Source: Candidatus Hinthialibacteria bacterium OLB16
Lineage (GTDB): Bacteria; Hinthialibacterota; Hinthialibacteria; OLB16
Direction of reading: 5' to 3'
Assembly (NCBI GenBank): GCA_001567115.1
Contig: LMZT01000164.1
Location: 1-59,233, forward strand
Length of the DNA: 59,233 bases
Positions 7,791-17,363 of the stretch are shown here, in pieces. Made by a program: the position numbers and the translations under genes. The notes beneath the pieces were generated by a model that saw only the letters and a program-made list of their open reading frames with translations, did not search any database and was not told the origin of the DNA. Each line of letters begins with the position of its first letter. The first letter of the stretch is position 1.

Positions 7791-9572
7791 TCACTGCTTC
7801 AGTATCGGCAGCAAAAGGTGCGAAGCATACTGGCTGGAATGAAAAATTGTCTGGGTCGCGGAAACCAGGTCGGCATCCGCCCCGAAAGCATGGCCCGTAT
7901 TCGGATTGCGATCAAACCGTGGGAAGTTGCTTGATGAAACCTCGAGCCGGATGCGATGGCCCGGAAGAAAGGCGATCGATGTATTCCCCATTGCGATTGT
8001 GTATTCGTAGACCTTTCCCGGCTCGATCAGGCTGGTCTGTTTATCTGACTCACGGAAGCGTGCACGCAGGATCCCATCGGTGATCCCATAGGGGATCTCT
8101 TTGCCGTCAGGGCCAGGGGCGACATCCACCAGCTTGGCGGTGAAATCGGTATCGGTTGCGGTGGAGGCGGCAAACAATTTGAGAAACACTGGACCGGTAA
8201 CCTCGACAGTTTCCGAGAGCACCGGGGACGAGTACACCAGGACATCAGCACGCTTTTCGACTTCGGATTGATCCCGTGGCCCCGCAGTCGGCCACAGCAG
8301 GGAGCCTCCACAAGTGGGAACCGGATTCTGAGGATCATAGACAAAGGTGTCTGATGGGTTGGCTTCAGCCGGTTTTTCCCAGGCCAGAGCGCCACTGCCT
8401 GCAAGGGAATTGGCCGGGCCATCGGCAGCCAGATAAAACGGGGTGGGTTGGGATTCCCGGGGCGGCCATTCATCATCATCGCGCCAGTGGTTGGCGCCCA
8501 TGACATAATAACGGATCGGCGGCTGTTCACGGCTGAAGCCGGTATCCTGTCCGCGCACCATCTCATCCAGAAACGCCATGCGTGATTTTGATTTTTTGAA
8601 GCTCGACTGAGGGCCGAAATTCATGTCCCCCACCTTCCCGTCATCAGCGCTTCCGCCATGGTTCCAAGGCCCCATGACCAGGTACTGGTGCTTGCGTGCG
8701 GATTCGGAGGCAGCTCGAGTGCGTGCGGCAATCCAGTACTCCAGGACACCATCGGTGAATATGTCAAACCAGCCCCCGACATATAAGGCTGCGCACTGGA
8801 GGTTTTCGATGCGGTCACCGACCTCACAGGCCTTCCAGTAGTCATCATGTGTGGGATGTGCAACCCAGTCCCGCAGGTACTGGATTTTTACTCCGAGGCA
8901 ATCATCCCAGGCCGCCAGAGGAAGGTGAAAGAACAGGCGGTCTTTGTCAAAGTCCGGGATGGTTTTCGGCAGGTCGGCAGGAGGTGTGTGCATCCCCGCC
9001 AGTGTCTGCAAAGCTCCCCAGAATTGCCCCAGCAGCAGGTGGTAGGCCCCTCCAGTGTACAGGCAATCCCGGTATGTATTTCCCCAGGGAACCTCCGGAA
9101 CCATCGCTTTGACAAACTTCGATCCCTCCGGGGCGGCTATGCACTGTGTGAATCCCAGATAGGAGCCTCCCGCCAGCCCGATCGATCCATTGCACCATTT
9201 CTGCTTCCCGATCCACTCATGGGTCTCGAATCCATCCCCTCTCTCATAACGGAATGGATCCCATGCTCCATCCGACTTGAACCTGCCGCGTGTGTCCATC
9301 GAGACTGCGGCATACCCTTTTTCGACAAACTGGCGGATCTCACCCTGGGTCACTCCATCCTTGTTATAGGGGGTCCGCCAGAGCATGACCGGGAAAGGCC
9401 CCTCCCCTTGTGGCAGAACGATATCCATGGCCAGCACAGTGCCATCACTGAGTGTCATGGTGGCATCCAGGATGTATTGCGCACCGGGAACCTTTTTATC
9501 CTCAGCACAACCTTGAATCCCCGCCAGGCTGAGGGTGATCAGGATGAATGCAATCCTCTGACTCAATTTCAT
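7791..9572 (-). CDS. CocE/NonD-type alpha/beta hydrolase, probable lipoprotein
   Basis: The 593-residue product belongs to the S15/CocE group of serine hydrolases, which includes X-Pro dipeptidyl peptidases, cocaine esterase and acyl-ester hydrolases. It has the nucleophile motif GGSYLG with Ser137, a GGWFDIFTDG segment typical of the acid-residue region, and GPWNHGG with the likely catalytic His. A jelly-roll C-terminal domain follows, with DTDFTAKLVDV. The N-terminus is an export signal ending LAGIQGC, a somewhat unusual lipobox with Cys22. I start at the ATG at 9572 because AAGGAAACAGATC precedes it and the product then begins directly with the signal peptide. The substrate cannot be read from the sequence. 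The gene follows a glycosyltransferase gene by 38 bases and may share its transcript. Confidence 0.85.
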   Translation of the reverse strand: MKLSQRIAFILITLSLAGIQGCAEDKKVPGAQYILDATMTLSDGTVLAMDIVLPQGEGPFPVMLWRTPYNKDGVTQGEIRQFVEKGYAAVSMDTRGRFKSDGAWDPFRYERGDGFETHEWIGKQKWCNGSIGLAGGSYLGFTQCIAAPEGSKFVKAMVPEVPWGNTYRDCLYTGGAYHLLLGQFWGALQTLAGMHTPPADLPKTIPDFDKDRLFFHLPLAAWDDCLGVKIQYLRDWVAHPTHDDYWKACEVGDRIENLQCAALYVGGWFDIFTDGVLEYWIAARTRAASESARKHQYLVMGPWNHGGSADDGKVGDMNFGPQSSFKKSKSRMAFLDEMVRGQDTGFSREQPPIRYYVMGANHWRDDDEWPPRESQPTPFYLAADGPANSLAGSGALAWEKPAEANPSDTFVYDPQNPVPTCGGSLLWPTAGPRDQSEVEKRADVLVYSSPVLSETVEVTGPVFLKLFAASTATDTDFTAKLVDVAPGPDGKEIPYGITDGILRARFRESDKQTSLIEPGKVYEYTIAMGNTSIAFLPGHRIRLEVSSSNFPRFDRNPNTGHAFGADADLVSATQTIFHSSQYASHLLLPILKQ

Positions 9573-9610
9573 GATCTGTTTCCTTTCCGATCCAGAAGTT
9601 TTCAGGGCCA

Positions 9611-11581
9611 TCAGGTTCCCTGGGCCGGCACCTCATCATCCACCAATCGCAGCGAATTGAACACACAGGCTTCTTCGCTTTTCCATGGGAAAATCCGTAT
9701 CCGGTTATATCCTGTTTGAGTCGCTGCTCGCGGAACCTCCACCGGATACAGGGGAACTCCACCGGTCTCCTTGCATTTCAGATTGGCCTCACCAACCAGC
9801 TCACTGTCTCTGTAAATGAGCACAAAAAGGTCATCTTTGCCGCTGATGCTGATTTCCATCACCGGCGAATTTTTCAGGCCACCGAGATCCACCTGAATTC
9901 CATGCTCTTCGAGCCGGATGCCCTCACGGCCAGGCGCGGTCAAGGCAGCCTGTTCGAGTTCTGCGAGGGAGGTCTTTATGATCTTCGGATTCATATACAA
10001 CCACTGATCCACCCAGTGGTCATACTTTCCCAGATTCATGGCTGCAATCGCCTTCCATCGCTCGCGGCTCCAGATATCCCCACGGCAGATCAGGACCAGC
10101 TTTTCATAAAGCTGGGCCAGCTGGGGATCCTCGATCTGATTTGTGCCTGAACGAAGTGTTTCCGGGTATCCCCGGGGGATCGCTCGGGTCCCATGCCCGA
10201 TCCGGAAGGCTCCACGATAAGCATCGATGGCTGGAAGCCTGGCCAGCAAAGGATCCGCCAGGGCGAAAACATCGATGATATGTGTCTCCGGATCAGACTG
10301 AAATCCTCGAAATCCGAGTGTTTCAACCACCTGAACACGGGAGGCAGGGCCGCCTGACCAGATATTCCCTTCCATTTTCAGGCGGCTGCCATGTTCGTGG
10401 TGAATCAGTCCGGTTTCTTCAAAATAAAAGGCTTTTTCATCCGCCACTCCCTGAGGGGTGATCTTCACATCTTTTACCAGGTTCTGGTCCGGGCTGCCCT
10501 TTGTCTCAGAAGTTGTTATCAGCCCCGGCGCCTGGCCGGCCAGGCCGGTCAAAATCACCAGGCAGAAAGGAAATGGCCAGAGCCGGAGCTGTGTGGTCAA
10601 TGGGTATGCCGACAGCAGCGCGGTGCAGATAAAGAATGGCACGGAAAAAAAACGGCCACTCATGAAATCTCCACCGATTTTGAGGATATACACCAGATAA
10701 AGCATCACTCCGATAACAATGGGAATCTGCTTCTTTTCTTTCAACAGGAACGGGGCCAGGCATCCTGTTGCGATGACGCACAGGGTGAGAGGGTCTCTTT
10801 CGACCAGGTCGAGATAATAGTAAAAGCCCTTTAGCAGGAGCAGTGTGGGAGGGATCTGAGTTCCCAGCTTGGCATAGGCTGTGTTCGGGAAGGGAAACCC
10901 ATAATAGATCACTGAAAAAGCCTCCCAGGCTAACCATGGAAGAAATCCGAATCCGATTGCCAGAAACCCTTTCCAGGAATGATACCCCCACAAGGTGACA
11001 GCCAGGATCGGGAGAAACAGGAGGATGCTGTCCATTCGTGTGAGGGTCGCCAGGGCGATCAGGAACGACAGCACCAGCAGATTCCTGAAATCCGCCGGAC
11101 CCTGCAGGAACCTGAGCAGGATCAATCCCGAGAGAATGTAGAGCAGCGGATTTTCCAGCCCGGAGGTGGAATAATCCACAAAGGACTTCGACAGGATCAG
11201 AGTGGCCAGCGCCAAGAGGGCGCTCAATCGGGTCGCTGCAAACCGGTTGGACACAAGGCACACCGCAGAGAAGGTGCAGAGGAAGGATATGAACAGCGGG
11301 GTGAGGTAGAGTTCACGGGTCAGGAAATGAGCCCCAAGCAGGAGCAACAGCCACAAGGGGTGGGTGAACACCTGCACCCGCTCATCGAAGTTATATCGCA
11401 GCCCATGCCCCTCGGAAAACTGATCGATGACCCGGAATGTGATATAGGAATCATCCGACAGCCAGGCATTCCGTATGACCACCAGACCGAACAGGATGAG
11501 GAACCAGCCGGCAAGAATTCTCCCCAGTGAGTCCTCGCTGAACAGTTCGATGGGATGTTGAGGAGCAGATGAGTTCGCCAC
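9611..11581 (-). CDS. GT-C fold membrane glycosyltransferase
   Basis: This 656-residue polytopic membrane protein has the layout of lipid-linked-sugar-dependent GT-C transferases. There is a first transmembrane helix, then the acidic pair in LSDDSYITFR (Asp43, Asp44) in the first external loop. RVQVFTHPLWLLLLL follows, and then about ten further hydrophobic helices to about residue 350. The C-terminal 300 residues are soluble and would lie outside the membrane. The order resembles AftB-like arabinofuranosyltransferases and related families, but donor and acceptor are unknown. The start is GTG at 11581, because the upstream frame closes with TGA within 45 bases and no ATG fits the N-terminus; no good ribosome binding site is visible. 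A role in surface glycan assembly or protein glycosylation is an inference. Confidence 0.75.
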   Translation of the reverse strand: MANSSAPQHPIELFSEDSLGRILAGWFLILFGLVVIRNAWLSDDSYITFRVIDQFSEGHGLRYNFDERVQVFTHPLWLLLLLGAHFLTRELYLTPLFISFLCTFSAVCLVSNRFAATRLSALLALATLILSKSFVDYSTSGLENPLLYILSGLILLRFLQGPADFRNLLVLSFLIALATLTRMDSILLFLPILAVTLWGYHSWKGFLAIGFGFLPWLAWEAFSVIYYGFPFPNTAYAKLGTQIPPTLLLLKGFYYYLDLVERDPLTLCVIATGCLAPFLLKEKKQIPIVIGVMLYLVYILKIGGDFMSGRFFSVPFFICTALLSAYPLTTQLRLWPFPFCLVILTGLAGQAPGLITTSETKGSPDQNLVKDVKITPQGVADEKAFYFEETGLIHHEHGSRLKMEGNIWSGGPASRVQVVETLGFRGFQSDPETHIIDVFALADPLLARLPAIDAYRGAFRIGHGTRAIPRGYPETLRSGTNQIEDPQLAQLYEKLVLICRGDIWSRERWKAIAAMNLGKYDHWVDQWLYMNPKIIKTSLAELEQAALTAPGREGIRLEEHGIQVDLGGLKNSPVMEISISGKDDLFVLIYRDSELVGEANLKCKETGGVPLYPVEVPRAATQTGYNRIRIFPWKSEEACVFNSLRLVDDEVPAQGT

Positions 11582-11767
11582 GCAACCGGCTCGAAAGGAG
11601 CATTGGCAACCTGGGACTGTTCAGGCCGGGAATCTCCGGGATCCCATTGGAAATCATCCCCTGATTTGGAGAATATGGGAAGGTCTTTCCCTCCCTGATG
11701 GATCAGGGACAATAAAACTGTATCCCGCGCCCTTGGGATTCATCACCAGCAGGAAAGGAAGGAGCTC

Positions 11768-12838
11768 ATGTCAGATAAAATACGGATCGGCATCATCGGG
11801 GCAGGAGGAATCGTCCGCGAAAGACATTTGCCAGGGCTTGCCCGGATCGAAGGTGTGGAAATTACAGCGGTCTGCAACCGCACACCGGAATCCACACGGC
11901 GCGTGGCCGATGAGTATGGCATCCCGTTGCGCTTTCCCGACTGGAATGAGGTCATTCAGTCTCCTCTGGTGGATGCAGTTCTGATAGGAACCTGGCCCTA
12001 TCTCCACATGGAGGCGACTCTCGAGGCATTCGCCCTGGGCAAACCCGTGTTCAGCCAGGCACGCATGGCGCGCAATGCACAGGAAGCACGAATCATGCGC
12101 GATGCCCAGAGAAAAACCGGCCTGCCCGCCATGCTCTGCCCGCCTCCGCACGGGATGAAATGGGATCGTTCCATGCGCCGCCTGCTCGATGAAGGCTATG
12201 TCGGCCGGGTCGCCACCATCCGGATTCACTCACTCCAGTCACGTTACCTCGATCCACATGCTCCCCTGGCCTGGCGCCAGGATTGCCATCTGTCGGGATA
12301 CAATGTCCTCACCCTCGGGATCTATGCCGAGGTGGTCAGGCGCTGGTTTGGTGACCATGCCTCGATTCAGGCAACCGGCCAGATTCTGACAGAGGAGAGG
12401 GTCGAGCCGGTCTCCGGCCTCATGGAAAGAGTCCACATTCCCGATGCAGTCTGGGTCAATGCACGCATGGCCAGCGGGGCGGTCGCCCAGTATTCCCTGT
12501 CAGGAATTGCCCATGCAGCCGGGGGGGACCGCATCGAAGTCTATGGGTCTGAAGGAACCCTGGTTTATGACATAGACAATGAATGCCTGCTGGGAGCCAG
12601 ACTCGATGAACGAACACTCAAGGAACTCCCTCTTTCTGACGATGAATCTAGGGGGTGGGAAGTCGAGTTGGACTTCATTCGGGTGGTGCGAGGCGAGAAA
12701 GAGCCGGACCCTTCATTTGAGGATGGGGTGGCTTATATGGATGTGGTGGAAGCCACAGCCCGGTCGTGCCAGTCCGGAATGCGGATCGAACTCCCCCTGG
12801 AAGATTCGGCTCACCCGGAATCATTCGCAGGCGATTGA
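11768..12838 (+). CDS. Gfo/Idh/MocA family protein with altered EKP motif
   Basis: The 356-residue product has the family's N-terminal Rossmann fold, with GIIGAGGIVRERH at about residues 8-20 for NAD(P) binding. The C-terminal mixed sheet domain covers about residues 130-350. Family members normally carry E-K-P after the fourth strand, with the Lys taking part in catalysis. Here the equivalent segment reads VFSQARMA, so Gln97-Ala98-Arg99 replaces Glu-Lys-Pro. The second active-site region also lacks an obvious H-x-x-D pair. The protein may bind sugar and cofactor without ordinary dehydrogenase activity. The ATG at 11768 follows GGAAGGAGCTC. The two other family members in this window keep EKP, so the change is specific to this copy. 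Confidence 0.85.
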   Translation: MSDKIRIGIIGAGGIVRERHLPGLARIEGVEITAVCNRTPESTRRVADEYGIPLRFPDWNEVIQSPLVDAVLIGTWPYLHMEATLEAFALGKPVFSQARMARNAQEARIMRDAQRKTGLPAMLCPPPHGMKWDRSMRRLLDEGYVGRVATIRIHSLQSRYLDPHAPLAWRQDCHLSGYNVLTLGIYAEVVRRWFGDHASIQATGQILTEERVEPVSGLMERVHIPDAVWVNARMASGAVAQYSLSGIAHAAGGDRIEVYGSEGTLVYDIDNECLLGARLDERTLKELPLSDDESRGWEVELDFIRVVRGEKEPDPSFEDGVAYMDVVEATARSCQSGMRIELPLEDSAHPESFAGD

Positions 12839-12908
12839 TTTCGGCCCAAGGATCGGAAGGGCTTCCCCTCACATTGAATATTATCCGGCCGAGTCGGGGG
12901 AATCTGTC

Positions 12909-13415
12909 ATGCTGCTTTATGTCGCCATCACACATCCGGTTGATACTGACTTCGAGGAGCGGATCGAAGAGTGCGTTCAGGACTGGTTTCAGGAGTTTCG
13001 TTCCCGCCTGGACCTTCTTGGGGTTCTGCCTTATGACCCGGTCCTGAGAGAGCTGGCAGTGGATGTCGGCAGCAATCACCCCCAGCAGGCAGCCGATTCC
13101 CTGCGGCAGTGGCTGGGGAGCAAGGCCCAGATGGATGATGGGGATTTTGTCCTCTCCGACCATTCTTCGATCGAGGATCTCACCCCGAATGAACGAATCG
13201 AGCACCTGCGCCATAAGCTTCTCTACCTGCTTGGCTCGATCCGCCGTCTCAACCACACACTCGGGAGCAACCGTCTGCGCCAGCTCGAGTACCTGCTTGG
13301 AGGAGTCGCCACGGAAGCGGCGGATCTCCTGCCGAAAGAGACCACTCTTTCGGTGGACCCTCCCACTGAGGAGGGATGGCTGCGCCAGATCGATGACTTC
13401 TGGCAGAATCTCTGA
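12909..13415 (+). CDS. Unknown acidic protein
   Basis: I do not recognise this 168-residue protein. It begins MLLYVAITHPVDTDFEERIE and is mostly helical and acidic, with Leu/Arg-rich amphipathic stretches (HLRHKLLYLLGSIRRLNHTL). It has no signal peptide or transmembrane segment. The ATG at 12909 has only a weak GGGGGA ribosome binding site, but the reading frame upstream overlaps the Gfo/Idh gene in another frame and shows no protein-like sequence. It lies 70 bases behind the Gfo/Idh gene on the same strand and could be cotranscribed. A cytosolic partner or adaptor is as far as the sequence allows one to guess. Confidence 0.6.
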   Translation: MLLYVAITHPVDTDFEERIEECVQDWFQEFRSRLDLLGVLPYDPVLRELAVDVGSNHPQQAADSLRQWLGSKAQMDDGDFVLSDHSSIEDLTPNERIEHLRHKLLYLLGSIRRLNHTLGSNRLRQLEYLLGGVATEAADLLPKETTLSVDPPTEEGWLRQIDDFWQNL

Positions 13416-13526
13416 TTTTCCAGCTCCTCGCACCTCCATCCTGGAGGCCCCCAGTATAAACACTACGCCCTGTGGAATTCTCTGGAGGTTTCGCTCCGGG
13501 TGAAGTAGAGTTTCATTAAGGGATCC

Positions 13527-13835
13527 ATGTCCATGGCCATTCAGATCGAACTCGACAAAGAGGCGCTCCAGAAGTTTTGCCAGAAATGGCATATCAAAGA
13601 ACTGTCCCTGTTCGGGAGCGTGCTCCGTGAGGATTTCGGCCCGGACAGCGATGTGGATTTTCTGGTGAGTTTCATGCCGAATACCCAACTGGATATTGAT
13701 TCTTTCCTGGAGATGAAAGCCGAGCTCGAGGATCAATTAGGCCGGAGAGTTGATCTGGTCCAGAAAGAAGCCATTCGAAACCCCTGGAAAAAATCTGAAA
13801 TCCTGGAAACCCAACGGGTTATTTATGCCTCCTGA
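13527..13835 (+). CDS. mntA: Minimal nucleotidyltransferase (MNT), orphan type VII antitoxin
   Basis: The 102-residue product has the pol-beta nucleotidyltransferase core: LFGSVLRED at 28-36, then the metal-binding PDSDVDFLV with Asp42 and Asp44, and a third acidic residue in RRVDLV (Asp76). MNT proteins of this size act with a HEPN RNase: they AMPylate a Tyr on the HEPN protein and so silence it. The partner gene normally overlaps the 3' end of mnt. Here an overlapping ATG at 13825 begins MPPDRKDAAR, a typical HEPN (DUF86) opening, but the similarity stops after about ten codons. The antitoxin therefore appears to have outlived its toxin. The ATG at 13533 is an alternative start. Confidence 0.85.
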   Translation: MSMAIQIELDKEALQKFCQKWHIKELSLFGSVLREDFGPDSDVDFLVSFMPNTQLDIDSFLEMKAELEDQLGRRVDLVQKEAIRNPWKKSEILETQRVIYAS

Positions 13836-13860
13836 CCGGAAAGATGCAGCCCGGCAAGCC
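13825..13860 (+). pseudogene. Remnant of a HEPN (DUF86) toxin gene start
   Basis: The ATG at 13825 overlaps the last 11 bases of the MNT gene and reads MPPDRKDAARQAP. HEPN proteins of the MNT/HEPN pairs often start M-x-P-x-D-R-x-DAA before a long helix. After Arg10 the frame stays open but turns into Pro/Ser-rich sequence that is the shadow of the converging regulator gene. The HEPN active-site motif (R-x4-6-H) is absent. I read this as a deletion joint. The identification rests on ten residues plus the overlap position, so it is tentative. Confidence 0.4.
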
Positions 13861-13915
13861 CCTGAATCCTCAGCATCTGGAAGAATCCATCTCAGCCGTC
13901 AAATCCATCCCCCTC

Positions 13916-14473
13916 TCATGCACTTGATGAGGGTGACCCCTGGCGGAACACCACCAGGACTTCACGCAGATCTGCAAAGGTTCCCAAGGCCAGCTGGAGA
14001 ACTGTCTGCTTCTTCACAAACTCTGCAAGAAAGCGGAAATCTTCCTCCGAGTCGAGTGGCAATATCCTCACCTGAATATCCCCCTGCCGGAAGGTCCTCT
14101 CCAGGCAATCACTCATTCCCACGATTTTTTTCAACTTCTCTCCGGACTCCACCAGCGACCTTCTCACAGTTGAACGTGAAATGCCCAGACGCTCCGCGAT
14201 GTCCACCTGGCTGCATCCCGCCAGATAAAGCAGCATGATCTCCTGCTCCCTTCCAGACAGCCGCTTCTGGACTATCCAGCGCAGTCTGTCCAGAAGGATG
14301 GCTCGCTCCTGATCCGAATGATCCTTCTCCTTCATGATCTGCTGGAATTCCGGAGACAGCCCGGCAAAGGCCCACTCCTCCACCAGCGGATCGAATAGAA
14401 CCTGGCTGCCACAGGAATCCGGATGGATGCCTGACAGGAGTGCTTCCCAACGGGTGCTGAATTCTGTCACCAT
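13916..14473 (-). CDS. Helix-turn-helix regulator, sigma-70 region 4 / LuxR-like
   Basis: This 185-residue protein carries a helix-turn-helix at about residues 72-106. The segment LSGREQEIMLLYLAGCSQVD precedes IAERLGISRSTVRRSL, the pattern shared by sigma region 4 and LuxR-type DNA-binding domains. The N-terminal 70 residues are acidic and helical but lack a recognisable sigma region 2, and no response-regulator receiver is present. The C-terminal 75 residues are not recognised. It is more likely a transcription factor than a functional sigma factor. The ATG at 14473 follows AAGAGGTATCGACTC. It diverges from the cupin gene, with 80 bases between the two starts, so it may control that gene; this is an inference from position only. 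Confidence 0.7.
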   Translation of the reverse strand: MVTEFSTRWEALLSGIHPDSCGSQVLFDPLVEEWAFAGLSPEFQQIMKEKDHSDQERAILLDRLRWIVQKRLSGREQEIMLLYLAGCSQVDIAERLGISRSTVRRSLVESGEKLKKIVGMSDCLERTFRQGDIQVRILPLDSEEDFRFLAEFVKKQTVLQLALGTFADLREVLVVFRQGSPSSSA

Positions 14474-14553
14474 GAGTCGATACCTCTTTTTTTCAGGATG
14501 GTAATCATGAGTGCATATAAGTGCAGTTTTCGTGCCAGGAGGTTAACCATTGC

Positions 14554-14898
14554 ATGATTCATTTCAATGATTCCGAACGTCCTTTCAAAGAAGGAGACTG
14601 TGGCCCCAAGTATCTGGGAAGTGATTCCCACTCGGAATGGGGGGTTCTGGTGCTCAAACCCGGCCAGGGTTCGAGGCTCTATGGGAGGCATTTCCACAAA
14701 GTTGTTGCCGAAACTTTTTATATCCTTGAGGGATCGGTGCATTTCTGGATCGAAGGCAAAGAGTTCGAGGGCAGGGTTGGAGATATCGTCACTGTCGAAC
14801 CGCATGAAAAGCATTGGCTCGAAAACAGGGGGGATGGGGATTTCCGGGCAGTATTTATAAAAGTGCCTTTTGATCCAACCGACCGCCATCCTTTTTGA
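14554..14898 (+). CDS. Small cupin-domain protein
   Basis: The 114-residue product is a single beta-barrel cupin. Both sequence motifs are intact. Motif 1 is H46-x-H48, E53 and G60 (GRHFHKVVAETFYILEG). Motif 2 is G76, P83, H87 and N91 (GDIVTVEPHEKHWLEN). The three His and one Glu should bind a divalent metal. Proteins of this kind often act as sugar-phosphate isomerases or epimerases, or as small-molecule sensors; nothing here decides between them. The ATG at 14554 has AGGAGG 11 bases upstream. The gene stops 82 bases before purC, on the same strand, and diverges from the helix-turn-helix gene. Confidence 0.88.
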   Translation: MIHFNDSERPFKEGDCGPKYLGSDSHSEWGVLVLKPGQGSRLYGRHFHKVVAETFYILEGSVHFWIEGKEFEGRVGDIVTVEPHEKHWLENRGDGDFRAVFIKVPFDPTDRHPF

Positions 14899-14980
14899 AA
14901 TCGTGGGATAGAGGTATATTACCCGCTTCCGGTACCGGGCAGGCACTGTATTGCACACCACCAAGGGGGTCAGCCGCACC

Positions 14981-15874
14981 ATGAATCCAGGGATATTGGA
15001 AACATGTCTCGATGAAGTTCCTCTGCTGAAAAGAGGGAAGGTCAGGGATGTTTATGATCTCGGCGATAAGCTTCTGTTTGTCGCGACCGACCGCATTTCG
15101 GCTTTTGATGTCATCATGCCGACACCCATCCCGGACAAGGGGCGAATCCTGACTGCCATGTCGCGCTGGTGGTTCGAACATTTCCGCCATCTGGCTCCCA
15201 ACCACCTGGTCGAAGATGAAGAAAAGGCCTGGCCGGCCCAGCTGTCCCATCGCAAAACGGAGCTGCTGCCACGTTCCATGGTGGTCCGGAAAACAAACCC
15301 GCTGCCGGTCGAATGTGTGGCGCGGGGGTGTCTGGCAGGTTCAGGCTGGAAGGAATACCAGACAAGCGGGACTGTCTGCGGCATCCCGCTGCCATCCGGG
15401 CTGCGCGACAGCGATGAGATCCCCGGCGGACCGATTTTCACTCCGGCCACCAAAGCCGAGGTCGGACATGATGAAAATATCAGTTTCGAACAGGCGAGCG
15501 AAATTGTCGGAAAAGCGCAGGCGGAAGAAATCCGGCGGATGACCCTCGAAATCTTCCGGGAGGCAGCTCGCCTGGCGAGAGAGCGGGGTGTCATCCTGTT
15601 CGACACCAAGTTCGAATTCGGCTTCCTGGATGGACAGATTGTCCTGATCGATGAGCTTCTCACTCCGGACAGCTCCCGCTACTGCCTGCTCGAAGATTAC
15701 CATCCCGGGAAATCTGTCGTGAACCTGGACAAGCAATACCTCCGTGACTGGCTGGACTCGATTCAATGGAACCGGACGCCACCCGCACCCGAGCTGCCCG
15801 AGCCGGTTGTCAGGCATACCCGTGAAAGATATCTGGAAGCCTATCGGAGAATCACCGGTTCAGCTTTAGAATAA
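14981..15874 (+). CDS. purC: Phosphoribosylaminoimidazole-succinocarboxamide synthase
   Basis: PurC joins aspartate to CAIR with ATP to give SAICAR in purine synthesis. The 297-residue product begins MNPGILETCLDEVPLLKRGK, followed by VRDVYDLGDKLLFVATDRIS and FDVIMPTPIPDKG, the canonical KVRD and DRxSAFD motifs. Later segments VARGCLAGSGWKEYQ, FTPATKAEVGHDENI and FDTKFEFG are also family signatures. The length of just under 300 residues fits the yeast and plant-like long form better than the roughly 240-residue bacterial form. The ATG at 14981 follows AAGGGGG by 11 bases. It leads the purC-purF-purM cluster. Confidence 0.97.
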   Translation: MNPGILETCLDEVPLLKRGKVRDVYDLGDKLLFVATDRISAFDVIMPTPIPDKGRILTAMSRWWFEHFRHLAPNHLVEDEEKAWPAQLSHRKTELLPRSMVVRKTNPLPVECVARGCLAGSGWKEYQTSGTVCGIPLPSGLRDSDEIPGGPIFTPATKAEVGHDENISFEQASEIVGKAQAEEIRRMTLEIFREAARLARERGVILFDTKFEFGFLDGQIVLIDELLTPDSSRYCLLEDYHPGKSVVNLDKQYLRDWLDSIQWNRTPPAPELPEPVVRHTRERYLEAYRRITGSALE

Positions 15875-15956
15875 GAATCTCCTGGAAAGTCCTGCCCTGC
15901 TGGTTGAAGAACTGTGAGGAATTTCCCGGGAATGACGGTTGAAGGATAAAAAGACC

Positions 15957-17362
<1,406 letters not shown>

Positions 17363-17363
<1 letters not shown>

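Noticed and set aside
12675-13736. Long open frame of 353 codons on the minus strand
   Set aside because: It lies opposite the Gfo/Idh, unknown and MNT genes, has no family similarity and is explained by the codon use of the genes it shadows.
13825-14238. Full-length HEPN toxin of about 137 residues in the 13825 frame
   Set aside because: Only the first ten residues resemble HEPN; the rest is Pro/Ser-rich antisense of the helix-turn-helix gene and lacks the RNase motif.
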